A DNA stretch of 64,000 bases from Paragorgia papillata (GCA_035771165.1 JAWNZC010000419.1:4841501-4905500); one strand, 5' to 3'; shown: positions 24,806 to 35,329, numbered from the stretch's first letter. The notes: a model not told the origin generated them from the sequence alone. A program made the numbers and translations.

Positions 24806-25278
24806 AGTGTTTATGAAACGAAAATTAAGTTTGTCTTATTTGAAAGAACTTTTGAAATGACAAAGTAAGATCTTTTGCTGTTTTTTGTTTCCTTGCTTCG
24901 TTTATGAGATATTTCAGTTTGTTTTATATGTGAAACTAACCAGTGACATCACAACGTGCATAATGACTTACTGGGAAAGGTTATATATCTTTGCTATTAC
25001 TAAACGGAATCAGTTGAAAATGTATATTTCTGTTGTTGTAAGGGAAAAACGCACACATAATTGCTTTGAAGTGATTCCGTTTGATAACAGAAAATATATA
25101 TAACCTTTCCCAGTAAGTCATTATGCACCTTGTGATGTCACTGGTTAGTTTCACATATAAAACAAACTGAAATATCTCATAAACGAAGCAAGGAAACAAA
25201 AAACAGCAAAAGATCTTACTTTGTCATTTCAAAAGTTCTTTCAAATAAGACAAACTTAATTTTCGTTTCATAAACACT
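24806..25278. mobile_element. 473-bp foldback MITE flanked by TTAA
   Basis: Begins AGTGTTTATGAAACG and ends CGTTTCATAAACACT, with TTAA at 24,802-24,805 and 25,279-25,282. The two arms match over about 200 bp, leaving a small loop near 25,040. The arms therefore carry mirrored open frames (24,885-25,103 plus and 24,981-25,199 minus) with the same N-terminal words, which are artefacts. TTAA duplication fits piggyBac- or Kolobok-type elements. Diverged half-copies of the same arm occur near 46,240-46,380 and 54,660-54,790. Confidence 0.92.
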
Positions 25279-25497
25279 TTAAGCTCCGATGAAACAAGAA
25301 GGCAAGTCACCGTAAGTTAACTTGTAATGACTTGTGGCGACATGCGTTCTCGTTTGATCCGGCTGGGCACGAGACCTTTCTTCTATCTTTTTGTTTAGCT
25401 TTATGCAAATTTATGCACGGCGAAGACAATGCAATTTTCAAATCGTCTAACAGCAGTGTTTGAGCTGAATCTTGTTATTTAAGTAATGTTTAATAAG

Positions 25498-25520
25498 CAG
25501 TGGCGTAGCCAGGGTTGGAT

Positions 25521-25558
<38 letters not shown>

Positions 25559-26042
25559 AGAACCTCTATCTCGGTATCTCCTAGGGGGTCCGGGGCATGC
25601 CCCCCTGGAAAATGTTGCATTTCTAGGGTCTCTGAAACACTAGTTCCTGCATTATGAGGCAAGTATTTAAGAGTAATCTGAAAGCCATAAATTACATAAT
25701 TTTGTTAAAATCAAACCAGAACATAGAATGATACACGTCAGAATATCATTAGATTTATTTATAAACAAGTCGTAAATGTAAAAACAGGTTGGAGGTATTT
25801 TGTATAGACATTTAGTATTGTAATTTATAGCATATGCATGCCTGCTATATATATAACACATTACTAGTCTACTCACTTGGCCTTAAAGCAACTGTACCCC
25901 CCTCCCCCTACAAGTTTCTCCACGGATTTAAACATTTCACAAGCACTATTTTGGAGGACCATGGGGGGGGGGGGGGGGGGGGGCGACCGACCCCCTCGCA
26001 CCACCTCGCACCCCCCCTCCCCCCCAATTGGCTACGCCACTG
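25498..26042. mobile_element. 545-bp hAT-type non-autonomous element with G tracts
   Basis: TIRs CAGTGGCGTAGCC and GGCTACGCCACTG, with identical 8-bp direct repeats TTAATAAG at 25,490-25,497 and 26,043-26,050. TIR sequence and an 8-bp duplication are hAT hallmarks. Subterminal runs of about 35 G (25,522-25,556) and about 20 G (25,964-25,983) flank the body. Frames across it encode only Pro or Gly runs. Related pieces (GGGGTCCGGGGCATGCCCCC-type core) recur at about 30.9, 31.3 and 58.47 kb. Confidence 0.92.
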
Positions 26043-26211
26043 TTAATAAGCAAATAGCAAGTGATTTGTGCCCAGCAAAGATCGTTCCAACATAAAATCA
26101 CAGCTCGTTATTGTCGCTTTGAAGTTTGCTTTCTTGCTTTCCAGACTATTTCCTGATTGTCTATGGTTAGACACATACAAGGGAAGATAAATTGTGCTGT
26201 GTTATACTTAC

Positions 26212-26327
26212 TTAAATATCAGTATAGTGATTATTGTTAGAATCAGACCAACTAATGATACAGCACATCCAATATAGCTTATGATACTTAATGCCTTGTC
26301 GTCGATACGATTCCCAATATAAACATC
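26212..26327 (-). CDS. Adhesion GPCR exon: Stachel-to-TM1
   Basis: Acceptor TTGTTCAG before 26,327, donor GTAAGT after 26,212; 116 bp, phase 0 in and phase 2 out. It encodes DVYIGNRIDDKALSIISYIG and the rest of TM1, ending LTIITILIF. The upstream exon ends NFAILM, so the joined tethered-agonist region reads TNFAILMD. Confidence 0.92.
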
Positions 26328-26669
26328 CTGAACAATGAAAAATAAGTAAGGATGAATAAAAGACGATAAAAAATAAACGAAAAGGAACAAGCTACATAAA
26401 TAACTTAGAGAATACATCTTTTTAAAAGTAGTAAACGGTAGGACAGATGTACAGATTACGTCCCTAAAGAGATCTGGTTTGACAATATTTTAGAAACACT
26501 TCTATTGCCACGACAGTAATCATAGTCTCTATGAATTAAATTGTCTGAAAACACGGTGAGCATCAAAGCGGCTGACAATGAGCTGCAATTTAAGTTGCGG
26601 GTGGTCTCAAACTACACAAATCGTTTGTTTTACGTCAATAATATGTATACAACAACGCTGCTATTGATT

Positions 26670-27212
26670 GCTTAACCTCATCGTACCCAAGAGTCATTTT
26701 CCCTCCACGTCGGGAGGTCGGCGAAAATGACCCTGGCATCGGCTGGTCGATTCTATAATCTGATTGGCCGGTTTAAGAACTCGTTAATTCAGATAAAGTA
26801 TAATTTATTTATGAAAATTTGAATTGCAATAGGTTCACCCAAAGAATGGAGACGATCTTTTTACGATCGTTAGACGATGGTTAAAGTCAAGAACAACATT
26901 AGATATATTCTTGTTCATGACATTTACATTAATCCTGGATAATCGTGGGGGGAGTATCGTGATGAATAATACCAGCCAGTTGCTTTTATGATAAAGGATT
27001 CGCACGAGTGATTCGGCAGAGCGTTAAATATTTTTCATTTATTATTCATGTATACGTATTATACACTGAAAAACAAAACAAGACTGCATAAATTTTCTTG
27101 CCATAACACCCCAAAATTCTGGGTGTCGCGTGACCAGCCGATACCAGGAGGGCCATTTTCGCCGACCTCGCGACCTGGAAGCAAAATGCCCTGGTTACGA
27201 GGTTGCTGATTG
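26670..27212. mobile_element. Foldback MITE, GGTCGGCGAAAATG family
   Basis: The left arm (TAACCTCATCGTACCC..., GGTCGGCGAAAATGACC, ATCGGCTGGTC) at about 26,676-26,752 is mirrored at about 27,138-27,212 (GACCAGCCGATACC, CATTTTCGCCGACC, GTTACGAGGTT). Arms are about 75 bp with several mismatches. The middle is AT-rich. A minus-strand frame at 27,046-27,246 runs through the right arm and is not credible as a gene. Confidence 0.8.
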
Positions 27213-27287
27213 CTCCGTTACTATTCCACCGCGACGTTATGTGCAAACCAGCAATTATACTGTATACTGACGAATATTTATAGTCTT

Positions 27288-27903
27288 TGTAACCCGTTGG
27301 GACTATATAGAAATGTTTGTGTAGACATAATTATGTAAATTATGTAAATAAGTACGTGGACAAGGGATAAAAGGCAGGGTATATTCAGGATCGAGAGAGA
27401 AAAACGTTGTTCGGAGAGAGGTACAGGCTGAAGAGAAATTGACAAGGTCTAGATTGAAGCAGTTTCTTCGCTGAAGCAGAAGTCAGGAGTAGTTATCGGG
27501 CTGAGATCTTCGGTGACAAGTAGCCCAGTATTACAAAGACATACGCCAATCCCTAAAGACCATAGTCCTCGTGTTATGAAGTCAATGCCTACAACCAGAA
27601 GTGGTTTTATCCTCCGGAATCCTCTTAAGTAAGGAACATTTCGCCATTGGGCTAGCGTTGGTTACCTTCCAAACCGTCATCTTGATTGCTTGGTCCTGTA
27701 CTGAACTGTTGGTAGAAAGGAGTCGTGGTTGCCGGTATCCTTGCCTATATCCTTGACTAAATTGAACACTTAGAACTAAAGTTGACCAATGATAGAACGA
27801 TATAATTAGATAAATAGACTGTAGTAGATTAATTATAGTTATTTAGTGAATAAAGTGTTAAAGACTACATAAATACCCACGGCGACGAACGAAGTTCGTC
27901 ACA
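27288..27903. mobile_element. 616-bp solo LTR with 5-bp target duplication
   Basis: Starts TGTAACCC, ends TTCGTCACA, and is flanked by GTCTT at 27,283-27,287 and 27,904-27,908. Inside are a TATA-like GGATAAAAGG (about 27,365) and AATAAAG near the 3' end (about 27,849), consistent with a plus-strand LTR retrotransposon LTR of Gypsy or BEL type. No internal coding region accompanies it, so it is a solo LTR. Its right edge lies seven bases from the GPS exon. Confidence 0.85.
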
Positions 27904-27910
27904 GTCTTAC

Positions 27911-28529
27911 CATCAATATTGCAAAGTTGGTCAAATGGTTACAGTGACACGTCACGACTCCATTCCTGGTCCCTTTGTAACTACAACCAACCGTAGACCA
28001 GTCGCCGAAACCGTTGTCCAAAGTAAAATCCCAAAACACACAAGCGGTAGTTTTATCGACGCCTTTCTCCAACGGACGATAAGTAGATATAACAGGATCT
28101 TTTAGATTTTTCAACTTGTACCCTTTGACGGACCCGGAGATGACAAAACTGTTCCTCTTTCTTTCAGTTCCAATATCGGAATCCGACGGAGTTTTATTCA
28201 AAGACTGGAAGAACAGTGTTTTACGATGAACGATGAACACTATACGCTGATTTGGAGTTTTACTAGTAATATTTAAATTTTTGAATAAAAATGTTGGCAT
28301 GGTTAACGACACTTGGGAAACCAGCGATTGAACGGCACTCTCGTTTTGGTAAACCACAAAGTCACTCCCGTTTAAAACATTTTGTAATTTATTTACTGAT
28401 GCCACTCCAGCGCCCTGGAAATTCGTTGCGTTTAATTCTGTGGAATGGACGGCAATATTTCGTTCGTTCTGTGTCACGTTTCTGCCTTTTGGTACATTTT
28501 CCAAGTATTTATCTAAAACTAATAAAATC
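27911..28529 (-). CDS. Adhesion GPCR exon: GAIN domain (B part) and GPS
   Basis: Acceptor CTATCTTTCAG before 28,529; donor G|GTAAGAC after 27,911; 619 bp. It begins ILLVLDKYLENVPKG, a helix typical of GAIN-A, and runs through beta-strand-like stretches (DFVVYQNESAVQSL, IVFIVHRKTLFF) to the GPS: CVFWDF, then W and C of DWSTVGC, and CHCNHLTNFAILM. The two Trp and four Cys of the GPS are present, and HL/T gives the expected autocatalytic cleavage point. Several N-x-S/T sites are visible. The exon needs two bases of a codon from upstream, while the nearest recognised upstream exon ends in phase 0. Confidence 0.93.
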
Positions 28530-28610
28530 CTGAAAGATAGAGTTAATTATAAGTTTCGTGCATTTTCGCAAATCAATCTGTAACAACTTGATTTATATAA
28601 TTTTTGTTAA

Positions 28611-29039
28611 AGGTCAACTAAACCTTTTGAAGTTATATTTTCTTCTGAAACGTTTTTCTTCTAACTTAGCAAAAGTAAAGAAAAATATGAATTTCGAAGT
28701 AAAGCAAAGAACTTATCAGCAAAGCCTTCTTAGGTCCTTTTGATGCATGACCGCGTTTCTAGGAGAATGGATACCCCATTGTCATGACGTCATACCAGTA
28801 AAACCCACCAATCACCATGTTGTTTGTTACCGGTATGACATCACAAGGTACTAGTACCAGTCTTTATTTCGACGCCGGTCGTCGCTCACACGAGTTCAGC
28901 AAAAAGGAGTAAAAACTCGAACTTAGACAGTTCATAAAAGTGGAACCAAGTCACTGGTTTCAATTATTTCTTTGGGTTTAGATTGAACTTTTCCGAATTT
29001 AACGTAAAATAGAATAACTTAGAAATGTATAGTTGCCCT
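28611..29039. mobile_element. Probable 429-bp TTAA element
   Basis: TTAA at 28,607-28,610 and 29,040-29,043 flank ends AGGTCAACTA and TAGTTGCCCT, which are inverted repeats with one mismatch over ten bases. A smaller internal inverted repeat (GTCATGACGTCATACC against GGTATGACATCA) lies near 28,780-28,850. Short TIRs make this less certain than the other TTAA elements. Confidence 0.55.
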
Positions 29040-29079
29040 TTAAGAGTTGAGCTAATCTGTAATACTGTATTTGTGTTAA

Positions 29080-29290
29080 AAATTAATTATGATAATTATT
29101 TCTGTAATTTATATAATTAAAAAATTATTTATAAATTACGATAATAATTATATCATGTAATTACATATTTTTGTAATTCATATAATTAAAAAAATAATTA
29201 TAAATTACGATAATAATAATTATATCAAGTAATTACATATAATTATAAAATTATGTTTTTACGTAATTATGTGAATTATATAATCAATCA
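29080..29290. repeat. AT-rich imperfect tandem repeat
   Basis: Two to three copies of a roughly 75-85-bp unit containing TAATTATATAATTAAAAAA, AATTATAAATTACGATAATA and ATATCA(T/A)GTAATTAC. Purely A/T-rich, no coding potential. Confidence 0.8.
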
Positions 29291-29968
29291 AGGTGTTAAC
29301 GCCAGTGGGCTAATAGCTAAAAAAAACAATAGCAGAACAAGAACTATAGGCTCGATTTCCAGCCGTATCTCGGACCCCGATATCCACTAGCTTCCCCCGA
29401 AATCACAGCTGGACTCGTGAGCTTATGCATTGTCTATTCGCACCAATCACAAACATGCCTGCACATTTTCAACAGGCATATATTATATATTGGCAATAAT
29501 TGCATGAAGTAATAGATCAAACACGAGTTTGAGTGTTCCATCAGGGGTCCTAACACGGGAGAACAAATGAAAACCGAGGGCGTAGCCCCGAGGTTTTTAT
29601 AGTTTTCGCGTGTTTGGAGTCCCCTGATGAATCACGATAAACGAGCGAGTGCTTGATCTTGCTTCTCAAACGTAACGAGTATTCGCATCGCGATTTGCGG
29701 TGTTTTCTTCATTGATTTCGATATGCAGATTAAGAAATGTGGTCCAGTTCACTAGGAAGTTTCCTACAGGTTTTCATTGGGTATCAAAACTCATGCATGT
29801 GATGTGGTTACGTATACGTTTATGGATTGGCATCGATAATTCATCAATTATAAATAAGTTTGAAAATTCTATGTGATTCATACCCCGTCAGTTCAAAATG
29901 GCGATCAATAGAGTGCTGATGAGTGAGCCATGCCATCGTATTTCATAGAAACGTTTAATTAAGGTTGA

Positions 29969-30092
29969 TTGTGCAATAGATTTACAACGGGAAGCTCTAG
30001 ATAAATTGGTTAGTAAGCAAGATGTTTTTGTCATTCAACCTACAGGATCGGGAAAGTCACTTTATATTTCCAGTCAGCTTCTATAGTTTCTA
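29969..30092 (+). pseudogene. RecQ-like helicase fragment (decayed)
   Basis: A plus-strand stretch reads LQREALDKLVSKQDVFVIQP followed by TGSGKSLY, resembling the N-terminal helicase part of RecQ-family enzymes, with the Walker A lysine present. A stop appears about ten codons later and only about 40 residues are recognisable. RecQ-like helicase genes are amplified in some invertebrate genomes within mobile DNA, so this may be a relic of such an element. Identification rests on one motif block. Confidence 0.5.
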
Positions 30093-30509
30093 ATATTGTG
30101 AAATTAATTTATGCCATACGTCACAGCCGTCTCTTCCGAGGAAGGTAAGTATATACCGGAGCTCGGCAGACAGCTGGAAATCGAGCCTAAACAAAAACAA
30201 GATTCCCATTGTACCTTGTCGACGATTTGGTTTGATTCTGACTCTCAACTAGAACATCAGCTGGGGTGTTTAAAAGATTATCTACTACTCTCACAATATT
30301 TGGCTCGGTCTGAAAACAAAAAAATATATAACTGCAGTCAATAGTTTATTAACTCCTGACCTCATATAGGCATGTTTATTCCACACAAAAACTGGCCCCA
30401 TGGCCAGGGATGACTTATAAACTATATCTCTGTTTCCTGCTCCATTTATTTTGGCTTATGTATGAGAGAAGAGGAGAGGAGAGACGAGAAGAGAAGTAGT
30501 AATATGCCA

Positions 30510-31400
30510 TGCAGGGACGTAGCCAGAGGGGGAGCGGTGGGAGCGGTCGCTCCCCCCGTTTGCATGATGAAATTTTGTTTTGAACACTCGTACTCAGATG
30601 CAATGCAGGTGATTTACCCAGCGGTTATTGACTGAATCTCAGTCGCTCTTCTGACGCTAGTGACTAATAATATGAAATGGTACCTTCCTTGGCTCCTAAT
30701 CCAGTTTCCGTGCTTGTTTATGTATACCCCGGGACCCGGGCCACGTTTAATAGCGTCCATCTTGCTTTTATGAAGTGTTACTATTGGACGTTTATTGATG
30801 TATCGCACGCATGTAACGTAACGGTTGTTGTTTTTTAGTATTTTATGACTTTTCAAACTTTCAGAATTGTGTAAATTCGTCTCCCAAAATGCAGGAAATG
30901 CCATTTTAGAGACTCTAGATTTCAAAATTTTCCGGGGGGGCATGCCCTCGTACCCCCCAAGAAATTTCGCTCCTCCCCTTTCAAAATCCTGGCCTCATCC
31001 CTGTAATATGCTAGGCTAGATATAAACGTTTAACAGTCAAGTCTTAAGTTTGGCAAGATTACATTTTTATTGGAATAAAGAAAAAAACAAAAACAAACCG
31101 AAATACTTTAAATTTGTTTATATCTGTTCCTCTTTTCTGTTTAAAAACAAAACACTATCAATGTAGAATGACTTTGCTTCAGAGTCGGACTGGCTCCGTA
31201 TTAGGGGCGGTGCCATTAGGGAGAGGAGCGCCGTCAGGGTTTCTTTCAGAATACTTAACAAGGGGGCAAAACAGGCAATACTTACTATGTGTGGGGCAAG
31301 GAGCGCGGAAGGCACGAGGAACTTCTAGGGGGTCTGGGGGCATGCTCCCCCGTAAAATTTTGAATTTTAGAGTCTCTGAAATAGCATTTCCTGCATTTTG
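30510..31400. repeat. Fragments of the GGGGCATGCCCC repeat family
   Basis: Three blocks share words with the hAT-like element at 25.5 kb: GACGTAGCCAG at about 30,515, a copy at about 30,885-30,970 (GGAAATGCCATTTTAGAGAC and GGGGGGCATGCCC) and an opposite-orientation copy at about 31,320-31,400 (GGGGTCTGGGGGCATGC and AGAGTCTCTGAAATAGC). The reading frames at 30,614-30,943 (minus) and 31,114-31,505 (both strands) derive from these repeats and show no protein family. Confidence 0.7.
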
Positions 31401-31795
31401 AGGGGGGTTTGAAATAGTTTTGAAGGATATAAAATACCAAACAAAATATTCAAATATACTCATTTTATATAGGAATACACCATTAACATGCAAGGCATAC
31501 ATCATGAGGAGATGTCAACCATTAATTAGGTGACTACTTCATGTCAGGCTGTCAGCTGCGTGAAGCGTACTAAAATATTATTTAATCGTAATATACTATT
31601 AGCTGTACCATACTGATAAAACGTAAAACGACTATAAATCCAAAATCGGGTTTTGAAATAGGAATGGCACTACAGTACATATCAAATATAATATTATAAT
31701 AATATTATACAACGGGAAAGGGGCGCAGTAACGGCATCCTAAGGGGGCGCATGGCATGTGCCATTGGCACAAATACTCTGCTTTGCTTTGAACTT

Positions 31796-31963
31796 ATAGA
31801 TCGTTTTCACTCACGTGATCGGTGGCCCCATTGGGGTGGTGAAACAATACGAAATATTTGAATAAGAAAGAGCTAATTCCCATACCGTACACCAATATGG
31901 CCGCCATTTCATTGTTTTGGTACACCAATATGGCCGCCGTGACGTCAGATGAAAACGATCTAT
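31796..31963. mobile_element. 168-bp MITE, ACCAATATGGCCGCC family
   Basis: Ends ATAGATCGTTTTCA and TGAAAACGATCTAT are inverted repeats. Inside, TACACCAATATGGCCGCC occurs twice, and TCACGTGA and GTGACGTCA lie near the ends. I recognise this style of element as abundant in corals and sea anemones, which supports an anthozoan source. Confidence 0.85.
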
Positions 31964-32121
31964 TGTTTTATCAGTCTTGCGAGTGGTCTGGTTGCCGGGT
32001 CCCCAAATATAGAACAACTGGACCGTTCTCTAGTCCGCAATCAGAGCGAGCGACACAGTTGGATATCGGACAGAGAAAGAGCAATAGTTTTTGTCTTAAT
32101 TTATACTTCTTGCATATTTAC

Positions 32122-32265
32122 CTTGTCCATCGTATAATAGACAATGTTCTCCAAAGTTAGTACAGTTAAAATTACGTCGTCTGGTTGAAATGCTGCTGCA
32201 TGAACTGTTAAGTCGACCAGTTCTTCACTGATATTAACTAGGGGCTTTTCTGCGAATAGTGAAGC
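32122..32265 (-). CDS. Adhesion GPCR exon: GAIN domain A helix region
   Basis: Acceptor TTTTCTTCTAG before 32,265, donor GTAAAT after 32,122; 144 bp, phase 0 to phase 0. It encodes 48 residues including NISEELVDLTVHAAAFQPDD and VLTLENIVYYTMDK, a helical pattern expected in the N-terminal part of a GAIN domain. It fits in phase after the HRM exon, which ends SNLLQ. Clean splice sites and lack of stops support it, though no invariant motif exists here. Confidence 0.75.
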
Positions 32266-32767
32266 CTAGAAGAAAACGAGTGTCAAAAGACGGTTTAGTG
32301 AAGTGAACTGTAATATAATATAGAGCGCAAAATTATGAATTTGATTCACTATGCGTAATGAAATTAAAAAGGCATTTTTTCTTAACTCTCTCTTTCCCGC
32401 ATGGTTTGACATTTTCCAAAACGCTTCCCCTTGACGAGTAAAATCGTCTAACGTTAACGTAAATTTGTCTTCGAACAACAATGCACGTAGAAAAATTACA
32501 TCTTTTTTTAAAACAAGAATGTAATGTATAATTAGAAAACATGTACCAAAAGGCTAGGAGTAAAATACATAAGCGTTACGTGGGAATTAGGGTGGGTGAA
32601 CCCCACATAGCACAAAATGCGGACAAACAAACCAAAATTGACTTTCAAATGATTGCAAATGATCCATTATCTATTGTTCGGACTGTAAGAATTATGGGTA
32701 AAAGCGAACAAAGCCATCACGATGGAGCGCTATTTATTAGAGGTCCCCGAGTATTCCGGTTATGTCA

Positions 32768-32770
32768 TTA

Positions 32771-32849
<79 letters not shown>

Positions 32850-32852
32850 GTC
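32768..32852. repeat. TTA/TCA microsatellite
   Basis: A run of ATTATT triplets interrupted by CATTAT blocks. It creates a Tyr/His-rich stretch in the plus-strand frame 32,541-32,942, which is otherwise unrecognisable and not annotated as a gene. Confidence 0.95.
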
Positions 32853-33066
32853 AAGACTGCACGATTTTGCTTGAATAATGTTTCAAACCATTTTCAGACC
32901 TCAATATCTCCAACATTAATTGACAGCAAAGTTCAAGTGTGATATTAAGGCAAAAACATCAAAGTACCAAGTTGGACTTCTGAGGTTGACCTTTATTTAG
33001 TGAAGGGCAACTGGATAGGAAACTTAAAACGATGTTACAAAACCGGAAACGATGTTCGCACAACTT

Positions 33067-33229
33067 CATATGGTAATTATACACTTATAAGCAGCTAATG
33101 CACCTAACAAGTGATCCGGCCGACATGGCTAAAATCAGACACTACTGAACTTATTAAGTATATTACACTATTGTTTAATTTCAACAATAACTTCATTAGC
33201 CGCTTATATAAGTGTATACATGATTACCT
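33067..33229. mobile_element. Short foldback element
   Basis: TGGTAATTATACACTTATAA with GCAGCTAATG at the left is mirrored by CATTAGCCGCTTATATAAG and ATTACC at the right. The sequence 33,268-33,400 carries GACGAAGGGCCTTCGCTCG and CTGCCTACGCAGCAC, the latter word also found at 44,957, so another dispersed repeat follows directly. Confidence 0.65.
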
Positions 33230-33570
33230 TTCGTATATAAGCTCATTGTTTGTTTACACTCTTTACGTTTCTCTCTGACGAAGGGCCTTCGCTCGAAACG
33301 TTAGATTCCTACGTCGGTTCTCTGTTTCGGCAGTATATCTAACCTTACTATATTTCGATTGTTGTTTCTACACTGCCTACGCAGCACGCTACTTTTATTT
33401 CACTATAATTAACATAGCAAGTTGTTGTAGCAAACATCGTTTCCAGTCTCGGAAATTTCCTATCCATTATCTATGAGCAAACTCGCAAACGTACCACATG
33501 TACTACATGTATACGTACAACTGTTATCATATAACTTTAACTACATCTCATATGCAAACGCTACCACTGA

Positions 33571-33780
33571 GCCCCAGTGGTTCAATGGTTAGAGCGTCTA
33601 ACCGGTCATTAGAAGGTTGCAAGTTCGAACCCTGTCTGGGGCTGAGAAATCTTTTCTGAGTAATTGAACTTGATGAACGTCTACCAAACGTCTGTTACGT
33701 TTGAGTATCGTCGGACCAAGGTGGCTACGGCCCTGTCTGGCAAGGCCCCACGAAGCAATCAATTCTTTATTCTGTGCCAT
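33571..33780 (+). mobile_element. tRNA-derived SINE
   Basis: A 73-nt head (33,571-33,643) folds as a tRNA: acceptor GCCCCAG/CTGGGGC, A box TGGTTCAATGG, anticodon stem TCTAA/TTAGA, B box AGTTCGAACCC. The loop is CCGGTCA, with C instead of T at position 33 and apparent anticodon GGT, and the T stem has a mismatch. A body follows containing GAACGTCTACCAAACGTC, a word that recurs at 58,681-58,700. The odd loop and the attached body argue for a SINE rather than a working tRNA gene. A minus-strand frame over it (RVRTCNLLMTG end) is a common false ORF. Confidence 0.8.
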
Positions 33781-33997
33781 GGGACACCATATGCCAAGTT
33801 ATGCTACTAATTTGCCGTCTACATGTACATGTCACATCGATCTAAACCACCTTGACTTAACTATAAACCTAACCCTATAATCCCAAATCCCAAAGTTGGT
33901 TAACGTCGATCAAATAGTCAGAGCACTCCCCTACATTTGGGAATAAATAAGACTTCATGTACGACTGACGACGTCATTTTGCTGTGCCTATACCTAC
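33781..33997. other. Receptor intron, nothing recognised
   Basis: Ordinary AT-rich intron sequence between the SINE and the HRM exon donor (GTAGGTAT). Confidence 0.5.
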
Positions 33998-34275
33998 CTG
34001 CAAAAGATTTGATAACGCTTGTGTAGTCTTGGAATTGTTAAACGTTCTATAATCGCACCATTCTGTTGCCGGTTCATTCCAGGAAGGTTTCGTGCACGAT
34101 TCGTCGTCGTCGCATCTACAAAATCGCGTTGCCTGCGGCTCTCCTCTCAATTCTGGGTGAGCGCCGCTGCTGCCATAAGGACATTCGACAAAACTCGTAC
34201 TGTTGCCATCGATTGTTTTCCAGACAAATATACCTTGTGCTGCATTTTCACCAGTTGTTTCATGTAGGCAGCGTC
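33998..34275 (-). CDS. Adhesion GPCR exon: hormone-receptor (HRM) domain
   Basis: Acceptor GCTGATAG before 34,275; donor CAG|GTAGGT after 33,998; 278 bp, phase 1 in and phase 0 out. It reads GRCLHETTGENAAQ, then IFVWKTIDGN, ECPYGSSG, RFCRCDDDESC, W-N-E-P and EWCDY. This is the Cys/Trp/Pro pattern of HRM modules, which lie just N-terminal to GAIN in many adhesion GPCRs. The extra CRCDDDESC makes the central loop more Cys-rich than usual. Overlapping plus-strand frames (34,019-34,314) are shadows. Confidence 0.85.
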
Positions 34276-35329
34276 CTATCAGCAAATCAAAATGAATGGA
34301 CCGGTTACAATTGATACGGTGAATGTAAAAACAAGCGAATATATAACTTTGTGAAATAGGAGCGGTTTCACAATATCGACCGCTTATTCGCAAGTAGGGC
34401 AAACACAATGATAAATACTTATTCAGTTATTGGTTATATACCCATGGGATGTAAAGTCACATACATACACTTTTAATTAAAATCCTAATAACATAGAGGG
34501 CAAAATTACTTGAATATGATTGGCTAATGAAGAGGAGGGATTTTTTTTTGTAATTCAGGGCAAAATTACTTGCACTTGATTGGTTCCTTGATCAGCAGTT
34601 CTTGCATGTGATTGGTTGCTTTGTTACTTTAACAGGAACAGTGAACCTCTGCAGAGGACTGAGCTTTTTTCAACAAATCTGCAAGGTTTTTCAGTGCAAA
34701 AATGCTTTTTGAACTAATTTAAACTATTGAAGGAGTGTAAACTATTAGTGAAAATGAATACACTAGAAAATTTACGAACTTTTGCCTGTGTTTACAAAAA
34801 GAAAGCTACAGGCACAGCGATAAAAATTGGAATGTTGCCGAGCACCGACCGTGATTAGGTACATGTACGTCCTCGACATTTTCTGGACATAATATTAATA
34901 GCTCTTGAAATATTTTGCCCACTATATTATTAACACCTAATCGCATGAGTTCTCGTAAAATTAAGGTTTAATATCACTCTTACAGTTCACAAAATCTTAC
35001 AAATTACCATTGTCGCTTCGCGACTTGGACAATTGTGTAAATTAAGCCTTAGTTTTCCTCAGCCCCATGCGATTGCCTATACTAATTTTGTTTGCCCTGC
35101 CTGAAAATTGGTGGCTGCTATCATAAAAGCCTCTATGGCATCTATGGCATGTGGCATAGTTTGGCGGAGTGAGAGTTGCAAAATGGTAAATATAACTTTC
35201 TTGGGTTTGTGCTGTACTTCAGTTAGTATCGAATTGACCCGCTGCTTGCTGTCCGAATCGGGAAATATTGCATTAAAGTGAATATTGGAAAATAGAAAAG
35301 GAAATTTCATTCTCTATTTAGGGATTTTT
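34276..35329 (-). other. Receptor intron, no element identified
   Basis: Contains a short direct repeat GGGCAAAATTACTTG (about 34,499 and 34,559) and otherwise unremarkable AT-rich sequence. A 77-codon minus frame at 35,077-35,310 has no splice context or recognisable motif. Confidence 0.5.

Larger units (their letters stand above)
28530..32121 (-). other. Receptor intron interval, probably hiding one short exon
   Basis: 3.6 kb between the two recognised GAIN exons. Phase bookkeeping requires an exon starting in phase 0 and ending in phase 2, probably 40-80 bp, encoding the GAIN-A segment between YYTMDK and ILLVLDKY. I did not find it. The interval otherwise holds the elements annotated separately plus a decayed insertion near 29.3-29.7 kb. 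Confidence 0.6.

Noticed and set aside
24885..25199. Mirror-image ORFs on both strands with identical N-termini
   Set aside because: Arms of a TTAA foldback MITE.
30614..31505. ORFs of 95-109 codons on both strands
   Set aside because: Built from GGGGCATGCCCC-family repeat fragments; no family motif or splice context.
32541..32942. 133-codon plus-strand ORF with Tyr/His run
   Set aside because: Open only because of the TTA/TCA microsatellite; no recognisable domain.
33571..33643. Functional tRNA-Thr gene
   Set aside because: Position 33 is C, the T stem has a mismatch, GGT anticodon is atypical for eukaryotes, and a SINE-like body follows; called a SINE instead.
33598..33780. 60-codon minus-strand ORF ending RVRTCNLLMTG
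   Set aside because: Antisense reading of the SINE head; a known kind of false gene call.
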